The translations under genes were made by a program, and so were the position numbers. Of a DNA stretch of 64,000 nt, positions 20,073-28,324 are shown one piece after another; the stretch's first letter is position 1; the number at the start of each line of letters is the position of its first letter. A model generated the notes under the pieces. The model saw only the letters and a program-made list of their open reading frames with translations, had not been told where the DNA came from and searched no databases. Where the stretch lies: the NCBI GenBank assembly GCA_947498505.1, contig CANMKG010000002.1:186001-250000 (forward strand), in the 5' to 3' direction. This DNA is from an uncultured Maribacter sp. (GTDB taxonomy: Bacteria; Bacteroidota; Bacteroidia; Flavobacteriales; Flavobacteriaceae).

Positions 20073-20106
20073 ACAGTATACCAGCCTGTTGTGGCGGGTA
20101 TACTGT
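20073..20106. other. Strong hairpin across the cas-side boundary of the CRISPR array
   Basis: ACAGTATACC (20073-20082) pairs perfectly with GGTATACTGT (20097-20106). An A/G mismatch and a 3-bp GCC/GGC stem extend it to a 6-base loop. The right arm includes the first five bases of repeat 1 (20102-20106), so the structure straddles the exact integration boundary. It has no strong T-run. It may end minus-strand crRNA transcripts or mark the integration site. Confidence 0.75.
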
Positions 20107-21434
20107 GAATCATCATTAAAAGTAATGAACTGAAAGCAATTCACAACTTTCAAGCGTTGCTTAATAAAAAGTCTAGAACTGTGAATCATCATTAAAAGTA
20201 ATGAACTGAAAGCAATTCACAACTCGAAACGCAAACGTTAGCATTAAGTAATAACTGTGAATCATCATTAAAAGTAATGAACTGAAAGCAATTCACAACC
20301 AATACGCTATCACCTGCAAATTGGGAGGACTGTGAATCATCATTAAAAGTAATGAACTGAAAGCAATTCACAACCCTTTATTAGCCTTGGAACAACTTGA
20401 TTTAACTGTGAATCATCATTAAAAGTAATGAACTGAAAGCAATTCACAACTATTTGAAGAGTATTGATTTTTGCTTCTTACTGTGAATCATCATTAAAAG
20501 TAATGAACTGAAAGCAATTCACAACTAGAAGGCTTTGATTCATTCTTATTATCCACTGTGAATCATCATTAAAAGTAATGAACTGAAAGCAATTCACAAC
20601 CCTGGATAAAAATGCCCTTCTCCATACAAACTGTGAATCATCATTAAAAGTAATGAACTGAAAGCAATTCACAACTAAAGTATTTCTGCGGATTAGAAGA
20701 CTTTAACTGTGAATCATCATTAAAAGTAATGAACTGAAAGCAATTCACAACACGTTGAAAGCTCCCCAAAAGGCGTTAACACTGTGAATCATCATTAAAA
20801 GTAATGAACTGAAAGCAATTCACAACAAGCAAACCATGGGTATTTTACACATATTGACTGTGAATCATCATTAAAAGTAATGAACTGAAAGCAATTCACA
20901 ACATACAACTCATCACGAAATAAGTTGTCGATACTGTGAATCATCATTAAAAGTAATGAACTGAAAGCAATTCACAACCCTCACAAGTATTTTCAATTAT
21001 TAGCAGAAACTGTGAATCATCATTAAAAGTAATGAACTGAAAGCAATTCACAACCATAAAGCGGCAATGTTTTTTGACGGGTATACTGTGAATCATCATT
21101 AAAAGTAATGAACTGAAAGCAATTCACAACAGGTGAGCTAATACTAAATATGGCGCAACAACTGTGAATCATCATTAAAAGTAATGAACTGAAAGCAATT
21201 CACAACTGCATATGCTTGAATTATCGCGACTGCCGTACTGTGAATCATCATTAAAAGTAATGAACTGAAAGCAATTCACAACTTATATGTTAAATCGTCT
21301 GGATGAATAACCACTGTGAATCATCATTAAAAGTAATGAACTGAAAGCAATTCACAACTGTTTGTATCAACCTACCAAAAGTTCAAAAACTGTGAATCAT
21401 CATTAAAAGTAATGAACTGAAATTGAAGATTCAC
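20102..21434 (-). CRISPR. Type II-C CRISPR array, 18 repeats and 17 spacers
   Basis: The repeat is 46 bp (on plus: ACTGTGAATC...TTCACAAC) and the spacers are 29-30 bp (12 of 30, 5 of 29). Repeats start at 20102, 20178, 20254, 20329, 20405, 20480, 20555, 20630, 20706, 20781, 20857, 20933, 21009, 21085, 21161, 21237, 21313 and 21389. Seventeen are identical; the last (21389-21434) is altered after its first 34 bases. The tracrRNA anti-repeat shows that crRNAs are read on the minus strand, with the repeat starting GTTGTGAATTGC. Within the repeat TCATTA/TAATGA form a hairpin, and TGTGAAT/ATTCACA form inverted ends. All spacers differ from each other. Confidence 0.98.
20117..20146 (-). promoter_or_regulatory. 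Promoter-like signal inside each CRISPR repeat (shown for repeat 1)
   Basis: On the minus strand TTG (20144-20146) is followed after exactly 19 bases by TACTTTTA (20117-20124), one base off the Bacteroidota TTG-N19-TAnnTTTG consensus. The same signal occurs in all 17 intact repeats. Transcription would begin near the repeat end and run through the adjacent spacer into the tracr-pairing part of the next repeat. Confidence 0.6.
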
Positions 21435-21476
21435 GAATTCCTTGTAAACTGGCTGTATTAAGCCTTAACAAAGCGC

Positions 21477-22544
21477 TCAAGTAGAAAACTCAACAGTTGA
21501 GGTAACCATAAAATGGTCAACATTTTCTTTAGTTACAATAACTAGGGGAGAGTTGTAGGTTTCGTTCGGTTGTTTTTTGAGCAATAAATATTCAAATAAA
21601 ATTTTTACACCCAAGTAACCCTGGTCAAAAGGGTTTTGGTCCACCACAAAATCAATAATTCCTTTTTTAATGTATTTTGCGTTGTTCTGGTGTGCATCAA
21701 AACCAACAACATGAATATTGGTTAATTGTACGCTTTCAAGAAATTCAGCTACCGTGTACGCGGCGCTAGAAGGAACAAATAAACCTTTAATAGTATTATT
21801 TTTAAGTAGGGCTTTGGTGAGTACTTTTTTAACTTGTGTTGGATTAATATTTTCAAAAGATATTTTTTCAATATTTTTTTGCGGATGGTTTTGAGAAAAA
21901 TAGTTTAAAAAACCTTCAACTCTAGATGTTATTGCTCTATGACTATCAATGTTTTTTTGAGACAGTATAATGGCCAAATCACCTTTGTTTTCGGTGCATA
22001 AATTAAGCATTTTGCCACTTAAATAACCGCTTGAAAAAGAATCTTGACCTATAAATGACAGGTTGTTCGCAGTTTCTAAATTAATATTTATATACACAAA
22101 TTTAATATTGCGTTTTGCTAAAGTTTTGGCAAATGCTACGGAGGTGTTGTAAAAGAAAGGGGCAAATACTACGCCATCCGGATTAAGTTTTAAAATAAGA
22201 TCTAAGTTCTTTTTGTAGCTATCTAAATCAAACTTATTAAAGTAAAAGTAATGGGCTTCTACACCATATTTTTGAATTTCTTTAAAAGCGGATTTTAATC
22301 CTTTTTGTGGACTATACCAATACTCATTTTTAGATTTTGAAGAAGGAATTAAAGTGGCAATTACGTATTTGCGTTTAAAGGCTAAAGCGCTAGCAAGCAA
22401 ATTTCTTTCAAAATCATATTTATCCAGCAGCTTTTGAATTTTTTCTTTGGTTTTAGCAGATACTCCAGATCTATTGTGAATAACCCTATCTACTGTTCCG
22501 GTAGATACTTGAGCTTCTTCAGCAATATCTTTTATTGTTTTCAA
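21477..22544 (-). CDS. LacI/GalR-family transcriptional regulator
   Basis: 355 aa. An N-terminal LacI helix-turn-helix (MKTIKDIAEEAQVSTGTVDRVI) and hinge helix (about 50-58) precede a periplasmic-binding-protein-like sugar-sensing domain (about 60-345; LNPDGVVFAPFFYN, FIGQDSFSSGYLSGKM, HVVGFDAHQNN). It resembles the Bacteroidota subgroup with ribose-binding-protein-like sensors. It lies between the array and a kinase gene, about 3 kb from the sugar-acid operon. That operon's MFS gene has a CG-centred palindrome upstream (38742-38759) of the kind LacI proteins bind, so it may regulate sugar-acid use. The link is inferred. Confidence 0.88.
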   Translation of the reverse strand: MKTIKDIAEEAQVSTGTVDRVIHNRSGVSAKTKEKIQKLLDKYDFERNLLASALAFKRKYVIATLIPSSKSKNEYWYSPQKGLKSAFKEIQKYGVEAHYFYFNKFDLDSYKKNLDLILKLNPDGVVFAPFFYNTSVAFAKTLAKRNIKFVYININLETANNLSFIGQDSFSSGYLSGKMLNLCTENKGDLAIILSQKNIDSHRAITSRVEGFLNYFSQNHPQKNIEKISFENINPTQVKKVLTKALLKNNTIKGLFVPSSAAYTVAEFLESVQLTNIHVVGFDAHQNNAKYIKKGIIDFVVDQNPFDQGYLGVKILFEYLLLKKQPNETYNSPLVIVTKENVDHFMVTSTVEFST

Positions 22545-22811
22545 AGGAATTCTTTTTCAAATTATATTAATGTATACGCTTAGCCTTAATTTTCTTGCGA
22601 GATTAGGTCAAATGTAGCAATTATGCTCCAATAGTTTAGTCCTACTGTTCCATTTTAAACGGTGCAGCGATTTATTCAAAACGTGTTTATTCTATAGCAG
22701 GTTGCTTTTATGTTTAGAATTGTTTTTGAAGTTATATGATTGAATTTCAGATATTAAAACAATAATTTATTTTGTAGGAATATACTTATAGGTTGTTTTT
22801 TAGCGTTATAG

Positions 22812-22835
22812 TCTAACTAAGATAAAATAGTTAGA
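22812..22835. promoter_or_regulatory. Inverted repeat just before the PAS kinase start codon
   Basis: TCTAACTA (22812-22819) and TAGTTAGA (22828-22835) form a perfect 8-bp inverted repeat with an 8-base centre, ending 4 bases before ATG 22840. It may be an operator or an mRNA hairpin affecting translation. The rest of the 295-base divergent region holds only promoter-like AT-rich sequence. Confidence 0.4.
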
Positions 22836-22839
22836 ATGT

Positions 22840-25038
22840 ATGCGTACTCTTGCTGCTAAGTCACTTATTGAAGATATCCCAATTTCTATAGCTTTTTTTG
22901 ATAGTTCGTTTTGTTTTACAGCAAGCTCTACCAAATGGCTAAGCATATTCAATATTATTGATGATGATATTTGCGGTAAGGCATTAGACACTGTAATGCC
23001 CGAAATGGTAAATGTGCTTAAACCATTACTTATTGAAGGTATTTCTGGACAAATACCTGAACCAAATGATTATAAAATAACGTTTAGTGATGGGCGCACA
23101 GAATGGATTAATTTAAAAGTGTACAAAGCAGAAAACACTGCTTTTGAATTCGGAAAAATAGGTGTTGTTGCTGAAGTTGTAACCGAAAGTAAGGGTAGAC
23201 AAGAGTTATTGATAAAGGCCAAAAAGGTGGCAAGAATAGGAGGATGGGAGTTAGACTTATTAACAAACAAGATTTATTGGACTGATACTACAAAGCAAAT
23301 ACATGAAGTGCCTGCGGATTATGTTCCGGATTTAGAAAAGGGAATTAACTTTTATAAAGCAGGTGAAGATCGCGATAAAATAACGCAATTGGTTAGTGAA
23401 GCCATGTGCAATGGAACACCTTGGGATACCGAGCTTAAAATTATTACCGCTAAAGGAAATGAAATATGGGTTAGGGCTAAAGGAGAGGCTCAAATGGTGA
23501 ATGGTAAATGCGTACGTCTATATGGCACTTTTCAAGATATAGATAGTTACCGAAGAATAGAAGCCCAGTACAATAGTGTAAATGAAAGATTAAGAATAGC
23601 TACCGGAGCAGCTGGAATTGGTATTTGGGAATTTGATATTCAAAAAAACACCTTAATCTGGGATGATAATATGTATGAGCTTTATGGCATACAAAAAGAA
23701 GATTTTAGTGGCGTTTTAGACGCCTGGGAAGGTAGTGTGCACCCAGAGGATAAAGAAAGGTGTAATCGTGAAGTTGAAATGGCGGTTAATGGTGTTAAAG
23801 AATTTAATACTGAGTTTAGAGTAGTTTGGCCAAATAATCAAGTGAGGTTTATTAAAGCAGAATCTATAGTGCAGAGAAACCCCGAAGGAAAACCGTTACG
23901 AATGGTTGGTGTTAATTGGGATATTACAGAATTAATAAACACAAAACGCCAGTTAATTGAAAGTGATCAATCATTAGAAGGAGCCTTTGAAAATTCATCT
24001 ATTGGAATGGCTTTGGTAAGCCTTGAAGGCAAGTTTGTAAAAGTAAACCAAAGCGTATGTAACAGTTTGGGTTATACAGAAAAAGAACTGTTGAATTTAA
24101 CTTTTCAAGATATCACCTATCCTGATGATTTAGAAATAGATTTAAACCTGTTAAATCAAGTTATTGCAGGAAAAAGAAAATCGTATCAAATAGAAAAAAG
24201 GTATTTTCATAAAGAAGGAAATTTGGTTACCGTAATTCTTACCGTAACAGCCGTTAAGAAAATTAATGGAGAGCTTTCTCATTTTATTTCGCAGATAGTA
24301 GATATTTCAGCAAGTATTGATGCAAAAGAAAAAGCAAAAAAGTTGTTGGATGTTACCAATAAACAAAATGAAAGTTTATTAAATTTTGCTCACATTGTTT
24401 CCCATAATTTAAGGTCACATTCTGCAAATTTATCTATGCTCACGGATCTTATTTTAAACAATAAAGTAAAAAGGCAAGAACAGCAAGGAGCAATGCTTAT
24501 GCTTAGGGAAGCAGCAAATAGTTTGGGAGAAACCATTTTTCATTTAAATGAAGTGGTACAAGTTAAAACAGATATTAATGAAAAGTTACAAGAATTAAAT
24601 TTATATACGAGTATTGGAAATGTAGAAAAGAATATCACCGAGTTGTTTCGTGAAAAAAATGTAGACTACACCAATTTAGTTCCCTCTAATCAAAAAGTAA
24701 TTGCGGTACCAGCGTATTTGGAAAGTATATTACTCAATTTATTTACTAATAGTATTAAGTACAGTGACCCATCTCGACGCCCAAGTATTACAATTAGTAG
24801 CAATGAAACCGATGAATTTTTGGAGGTACTGTTCCAAGACAATGGTCTTGGCATTAATCTAGAAAAGTACGGTCAAAAACTTTTTGGAATGTATAAAACA
24901 TTTCATAAACATCAAGACGCTAAGGGCATAGGGCTCTTTATCACTAAAAATCAAATAGAAGCCATGGGAGGGCGTATTAGTGTTGAAAGTGAAGTGGGAG
25001 TAGGAACTTGTTTTAGTTTATTTTTTAAAAAACCATAA
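22840..25038 (+). CDS. Multi-PAS sensor histidine kinase
   Basis: 732 aa with no transmembrane segment, so cytoplasmic. Four PAS/PAC-type modules fill about 1-510, with PAC-like blocks such as LYGTFQDIDSYRR and MVGVNWDITELINTK and a late PAS (GMALVSLEGKFVKVNQSVC). The dimerisation helix carries the phospho-acceptor His522 in AHIVSHNLRSHSANL. The ATPase domain has an N-box (LLNLFTNSIKYSD), G1 (DNGLGINLEKYG) and G2 (KGIGLFITKNQ). It is followed after 6 bases by a single-domain response regulator, its likely partner. The signal is unknown; PAS modules usually sense redox state, light or small ligands. Confidence 0.92.
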   Translation: MRTLAAKSLIEDIPISIAFFDSSFCFTASSTKWLSIFNIIDDDICGKALDTVMPEMVNVLKPLLIEGISGQIPEPNDYKITFSDGRTEWINLKVYKAENTAFEFGKIGVVAEVVTESKGRQELLIKAKKVARIGGWELDLLTNKIYWTDTTKQIHEVPADYVPDLEKGINFYKAGEDRDKITQLVSEAMCNGTPWDTELKIITAKGNEIWVRAKGEAQMVNGKCVRLYGTFQDIDSYRRIEAQYNSVNERLRIATGAAGIGIWEFDIQKNTLIWDDNMYELYGIQKEDFSGVLDAWEGSVHPEDKERCNREVEMAVNGVKEFNTEFRVVWPNNQVRFIKAESIVQRNPEGKPLRMVGVNWDITELINTKRQLIESDQSLEGAFENSSIGMALVSLEGKFVKVNQSVCNSLGYTEKELLNLTFQDITYPDDLEIDLNLLNQVIAGKRKSYQIEKRYFHKEGNLVTVILTVTAVKKINGELSHFISQIVDISASIDAKEKAKKLLDVTNKQNESLLNFAHIVSHNLRSHSANLSMLTDLILNNKVKRQEQQGAMLMLREAANSLGETIFHLNEVVQVKTDINEKLQELNLYTSIGNVEKNITELFREKNVDYTNLVPSNQKVIAVPAYLESILLNLFTNSIKYSDPSRRPSITISSNETDEFLEVLFQDNGLGINLEKYGQKLFGMYKTFHKHQDAKGIGLFITKNQIEAMGGRISVESEVGVGTCFSLFFKKP

Positions 25039-25044
25039 AATGTC

Positions 25045-25458
25045 ATGAAAAAAATTGATAGAATATGTATTGTAGATGATGACTCTATTTTAGTTTACGG
25101 AATGAAACTTATGATGAATGAAGTTGATTTTTGTGAAGAAGTATTAGAGTATTCAAACGGGTTAGACGCCATAGAAGGTTTGGCTTCAATTGTGAATGAT
25201 GGTGAGCCATTGCCATTGATTATATTTTTAGATTTAAATATGCCCATTATGGATGGATGGGAATTTTTAGATGAGTTTATAAAGACTCCAAATTACAATC
25301 TTGATAATGTTTCAATTTACATTATAAGCTCTTCAGTTGACCCCAGAGATAGGGAGAAGGCCAATGAATATGAAATAGTAAAAGGTTATATTTTAAAACC
25401 AGTTACTACCAATGATTTTAGCGAAATTCAAGAAGCAATCTACAAAAAGGTTGTTTAG
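25045..25458 (+). CDS. Single-domain CheY-like response regulator
   Basis: 137 aa receiver domain with the acidic pair Asp11-Asp13 in IVDDDS, phospho-acceptor Asp63 in FLDLNMPIMDG and the conserved Lys in YILKPVT. There is no output domain, so it acts as a phospho-relay or by protein contact. It is co-transcribed with the PAS kinase at 22840. Its stop overlaps the stop of the convergent lactonase gene by 4 bases. Confidence 0.93.
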   Translation: MKKIDRICIVDDDSILVYGMKLMMNEVDFCEEVLEYSNGLDAIEGLASIVNDGEPLPLIIFLDLNMPIMDGWEFLDEFIKTPNYNLDNVSIYIISSSVDPRDREKANEYEIVKGYILKPVTTNDFSEIQEAIYKKVV

Positions 25459-26516
25459 TACAAATCTACTGCTAGTATATAATCATCGGCAGTCATATAC
25501 AAACGATTTTCCTTAGTGTTTAGAGCGCAGTTAGCTGTTAACTGCCCTGTATGAATGCGTGCTATAAGTTTATCATTTGCATTAAAAACCCATACACCAT
25601 TAGGTCCGGTTGCAAATACAATCCCTTTTTTATTAACTTTTAAACCATCTGGTAAACCTTGGTGACCATCACTAGTAACTAAAGCCGTAACATCGTGTAA
25701 AACTTTTTTGTTTTCCACGTTTCCGGGAGCTACAATGTCGTAGGTATACCAGCTAGCTTTTTCACGGTTAGAAACCGCCACGTATAACCTTTTTCCATCA
25801 TTAGAAACTGCAATACCATTAGGGTACTTAAGTTGGTCATCTAATAAAACTAATTCTCCATTTTTTAACAAACAATAAACTCCTTGAAAATCTAACTCTT
25901 TATTTGGGTCTTCTAAATTTCCAGGTAAGCCATAAGGGGGGTCTGTGAAATAGAGGTTTCCAAAAGCATCATATGAAGCATCATTTGGACTGTTTAATCT
26001 TTTTCCTTTATAATTATCTACAATGGTTGTGTACTTTGGTTCAGGATTATTTAAGGTGGCATCCATAATACCAATGCGTCTATCACCTTGTTGCATTAAT
26101 ACTAATTTTCCATCAGGGCTAAGGATTAAACCATTTGATCCGGACTCCTTACCTGTAAAATTTTGGATATCACAACCAGAGGGCTTTAAATAGGTTATAG
26201 TGTCGTTTTTTGCATTGAGTTTGTACACTTTATTGTTTGGAATATCAGAGAATAGCAAATAATTACCTTTTTCTATCCAAAGAGGGCCTTCTGTCCAGGT
26301 GAAACCACTTGCCAGAACTTCAATTTTTGCTTCAGGGTTTATAACTGTTAAGGCTTCTTTATCTATAATTTCTATTGAAAATTTAGAAGTGATGTCAGTT
26401 GAGACTTCAGTAATATTGTGATTAGTGGTCTCTGTTTTTAACGTTTCTTTTTTTTCTTGTTTACAGCTTATAAATGCTGTGAACAGTACCGCATAAACAA
26501 ATATTACTTTTTTCAT
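25455..26516 (-). CDS. SMP-30/gluconolactonase-family lipoprotein
   Basis: 353 aa. The lipoprotein signal ends in AFISC. A six-bladed beta-propeller of the SMP-30/gluconolactonase family follows, with metal-site residues in FTWTEGPLWIE (Glu), LNSPNDASYD (Asn) and LPDGLKVN (Asp). The family opens aldono-lactones (EC 3.1.1.17 type). As the distal gene of a sugar-acid operon it would supply the open aldonate, probably galactonate, to the dehydratase encoded 17 bases upstream. The lipid anchor puts it in the envelope, so lactone hydrolysis would occur before uptake. Confidence 0.85.
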   Translation of the reverse strand: MKKVIFVYAVLFTAFISCKQEKKETLKTETTNHNITEVSTDITSKFSIEIIDKEALTVINPEAKIEVLASGFTWTEGPLWIEKGNYLLFSDIPNNKVYKLNAKNDTITYLKPSGCDIQNFTGKESGSNGLILSPDGKLVLMQQGDRRIGIMDATLNNPEPKYTTIVDNYKGKRLNSPNDASYDAFGNLYFTDPPYGLPGNLEDPNKELDFQGVYCLLKNGELVLLDDQLKYPNGIAVSNDGKRLYVAVSNREKASWYTYDIVAPGNVENKKVLHDVTALVTSDGHQGLPDGLKVNKKGIVFATGPNGVWVFNANDKLIARIHTGQLTANCALNTKENRLYMTADDYILAVDLY

Positions 26517-26533
26517 GTTTTAGAAAATTTAGA

Positions 26534-27694
26534 TTACCATTCGGTAAAATTACCATCGGTACCACGCCATATTGGATTAGACCAATTATGACCTATTTTT
26601 TGACCTTCTTTTAATTTTTCTTCGTTGATTTCAACTCCTAATCCTGGCTTTTTGAATAAATCTACATAGCCATTTTTAACATCAAAAACTTCCGGGTTAA
26701 GCACATAATCTAAAAGGTCAAAACCTTTGTTATAATGAATACCCAAACTACTTTCTTGAATAAAGGCATTTGCTGAAACAAAATCTACTTGTAATGCGGA
26801 CGCCAACGAAATAGGGCCTAGAGGGCAATGAGGTGCTAGGGTAATATCGTAAGCTTCTGCCATTGTAGCAATTCGTCTGACTTCAGAAATTCCTCCAGCA
26901 TGACTTAAATCTGGTTGAAGAATGTCTACCACACCCTGATGTAGTATTTCTTTGAAATCCCATCGAGAAAACATGCGCTCACCAGTAGCTATTGGTATGC
27001 TGGTATAGGAATAAATATGTTTTAGCGCATCATTATTTTCACTTAAAACAGGTTCTTCGATAAACATTGGTTCGTATGGAGTTAGTTCATCAATAAGCCT
27101 TTTTACCATGCCTTTGTGTACTCTTCCATGGAAATCTAATCCTATATCTAAATTGTTTCCAAACTCTTCACGTAATAGTTTAATGTTTTGTGAAACAGTT
27201 TTAACGTCTTTAAGTGAAGCTATCCAGTCCATTCCACCAGTAGCATTCATTTTTACCGCTTGATATCCGGCATTAACTTTTTCATGAGCTTGTTCTAAAA
27301 CAACATCTGGGTTATCACCACCAATCCAGCAATACATTTTCATTTTATTACGAACAGCTCCACCTAGCAATTCATAAACAGGAACTCCTAATGTTTTTCC
27401 TTTAATATCCCATAAAGCTTGGTCAATTCCAGAAATGGCACTCATTAATATTGGCCCACCCCGATAGAACCCACCGCGATATAGAATTTGCCAAAGGTCT
27501 TCAATGTTTTTTACAGGTTTACCAATTAGGTATTGCTTTAATTCTTCAATGCAGGTGGCAACTGTATCTGCTTTTCCTTCAACAACAGGTTCTCCCCATC
27601 CGACAACACCATTTTTTGTAGTAATCTTTAAAAATAACCACCTTGGAGGTACTTTAAAAAGTTCTATTTGCGCAATGGAGTCGTCTTGAGTCAT
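26534..27694 (-). CDS. dgoD: D-galactonate dehydratase (enolase superfamily)
   Basis: 386 aa; dehydrates D-galactonate to 2-keto-3-deoxy-D-galactonate (EC 4.2.1.6). Similarity to E. coli DgoD is visible along the length: PPRWLFLKI, GWGEPVVEG, YRGGFYRGGPILMSAISGIDQALWDIKG in parts, LQPDLSHAGGI and SLGIHYNKG. The Mg ligands and catalytic residues are Asp187/His189 in GLDFHGR, Glu213 in FIEEPV, Glu239 in ATGERMF and His289 in APHCPLGP, with the same spacing as E. coli Asp183, Glu209, Glu235 and His285. The start is 3 bases after the aldolase stop, so the genes form an operon. Confidence 0.92.
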   Translation of the reverse strand: MTQDDSIAQIELFKVPPRWLFLKITTKNGVVGWGEPVVEGKADTVATCIEELKQYLIGKPVKNIEDLWQILYRGGFYRGGPILMSAISGIDQALWDIKGKTLGVPVYELLGGAVRNKMKMYCWIGGDNPDVVLEQAHEKVNAGYQAVKMNATGGMDWIASLKDVKTVSQNIKLLREEFGNNLDIGLDFHGRVHKGMVKRLIDELTPYEPMFIEEPVLSENNDALKHIYSYTSIPIATGERMFSRWDFKEILHQGVVDILQPDLSHAGGISEVRRIATMAEAYDITLAPHCPLGPISLASALQVDFVSANAFIQESSLGIHYNKGFDLLDYVLNPEVFDVKNGYVDLFKKPGLGVEINEEKLKEGQKIGHNWSNPIWRGTDGNFTEW

Positions 27695-27697
27695 TTG

Positions 27698-28324
27698 TTA
27701 TTTAAGAATTGATAAGTATTGTTTAGCTTCTTCTACAATATCGTTAAAATCTGCTTCGGAATTTACTGGTTTTGTGATACTTCCACCTACACCAATACCT
27801 TCTGCTCCTGCAGCTATCCACTCTGCAGTATTTTCAACATTTACACCTCCCACAGCAAACAAAGAAATATCACTTAAAGGAGCTTTTACAGCTTTAAAAT
27901 ATTTAAGCCCCATTGCACCAGCTGGGAAAAGTTTAACAACATCTGCCCCAGATTCAGCAGCTAGGCTAATTTCTGATGGCGTTATTGCGCCCATTAAGAT
28001 AGGAATATTATTTTCATGAGATACTTTTATAGTATCAACATTGGTGTTAGGCGTTACTATAAATTGTGCTCCAGCGGCAACAGCGTCTTTAGCTTTGGCA
28101 ATATTAGTTATAGTGCCAGCACCAACCAGAATATTAGGGTATAAGGCTCTCGCTTTTGCTATTTCTTCAGCGTACCCAGGGGTGTTAGAGGTGATTTCTA
28201 AAACTTTTATACCTCCAGATACTAAGGCTTCGACTACTTTAGCAACTTGGTTTTGTTGTTTCATTCTAATGATAACAACTATTTTTTCTTTTTTTATGAC
28301 TTCTAAAATATCTTGTCTGTTCAT
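27698..28324 (-). CDS. 2-keto-3-deoxy-6-phosphogluconate/galactonate aldolase
   Basis: 208 aa class I aldolase. Key residues: Glu43 in VLEITSNTPG and the Schiff-base Lys131 in ADVVKLFPA. It cleaves 2-keto-3-deoxy-6-phospho-sugar acids into pyruvate and glyceraldehyde-3-phosphate. Between a galactonate dehydratase and a KDG-type kinase the substrate is probably KDPGal (DgoA-like), but KDPG (Eda-like) cannot be excluded from sequence. The start overlaps the kinase stop by 4 bases. Confidence 0.92.
   Translation of the reverse strand: MNRQDILEVIKKEKIVVIIRMKQQNQVAKVVEALVSGGIKVLEITSNTPGYAEEIAKARALYPNILVGAGTITNIAKAKDAVAAGAQFIVTPNTNVDTIKVSHENNIPILMGAITPSEISLAAESGADVVKLFPAGAMGLKYFKAVKAPLSDISLFAVGGVNVENTAEWIAAGAEGIGVGGSITKPVNSEADFNDIVEEAKQYLSILK

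Noticed and set aside
20478-20672. Open reading frame on the minus strand inside the CRISPR array
   Set aside because: It is a repeated translation of the CRISPR repeats and spacers, not a gene.
21055-21101. Shared CGGGTAT before repeat 1 and at the end of spacer 13
   Set aside because: Seven bases only; probably chance, although it resembles the leader end.
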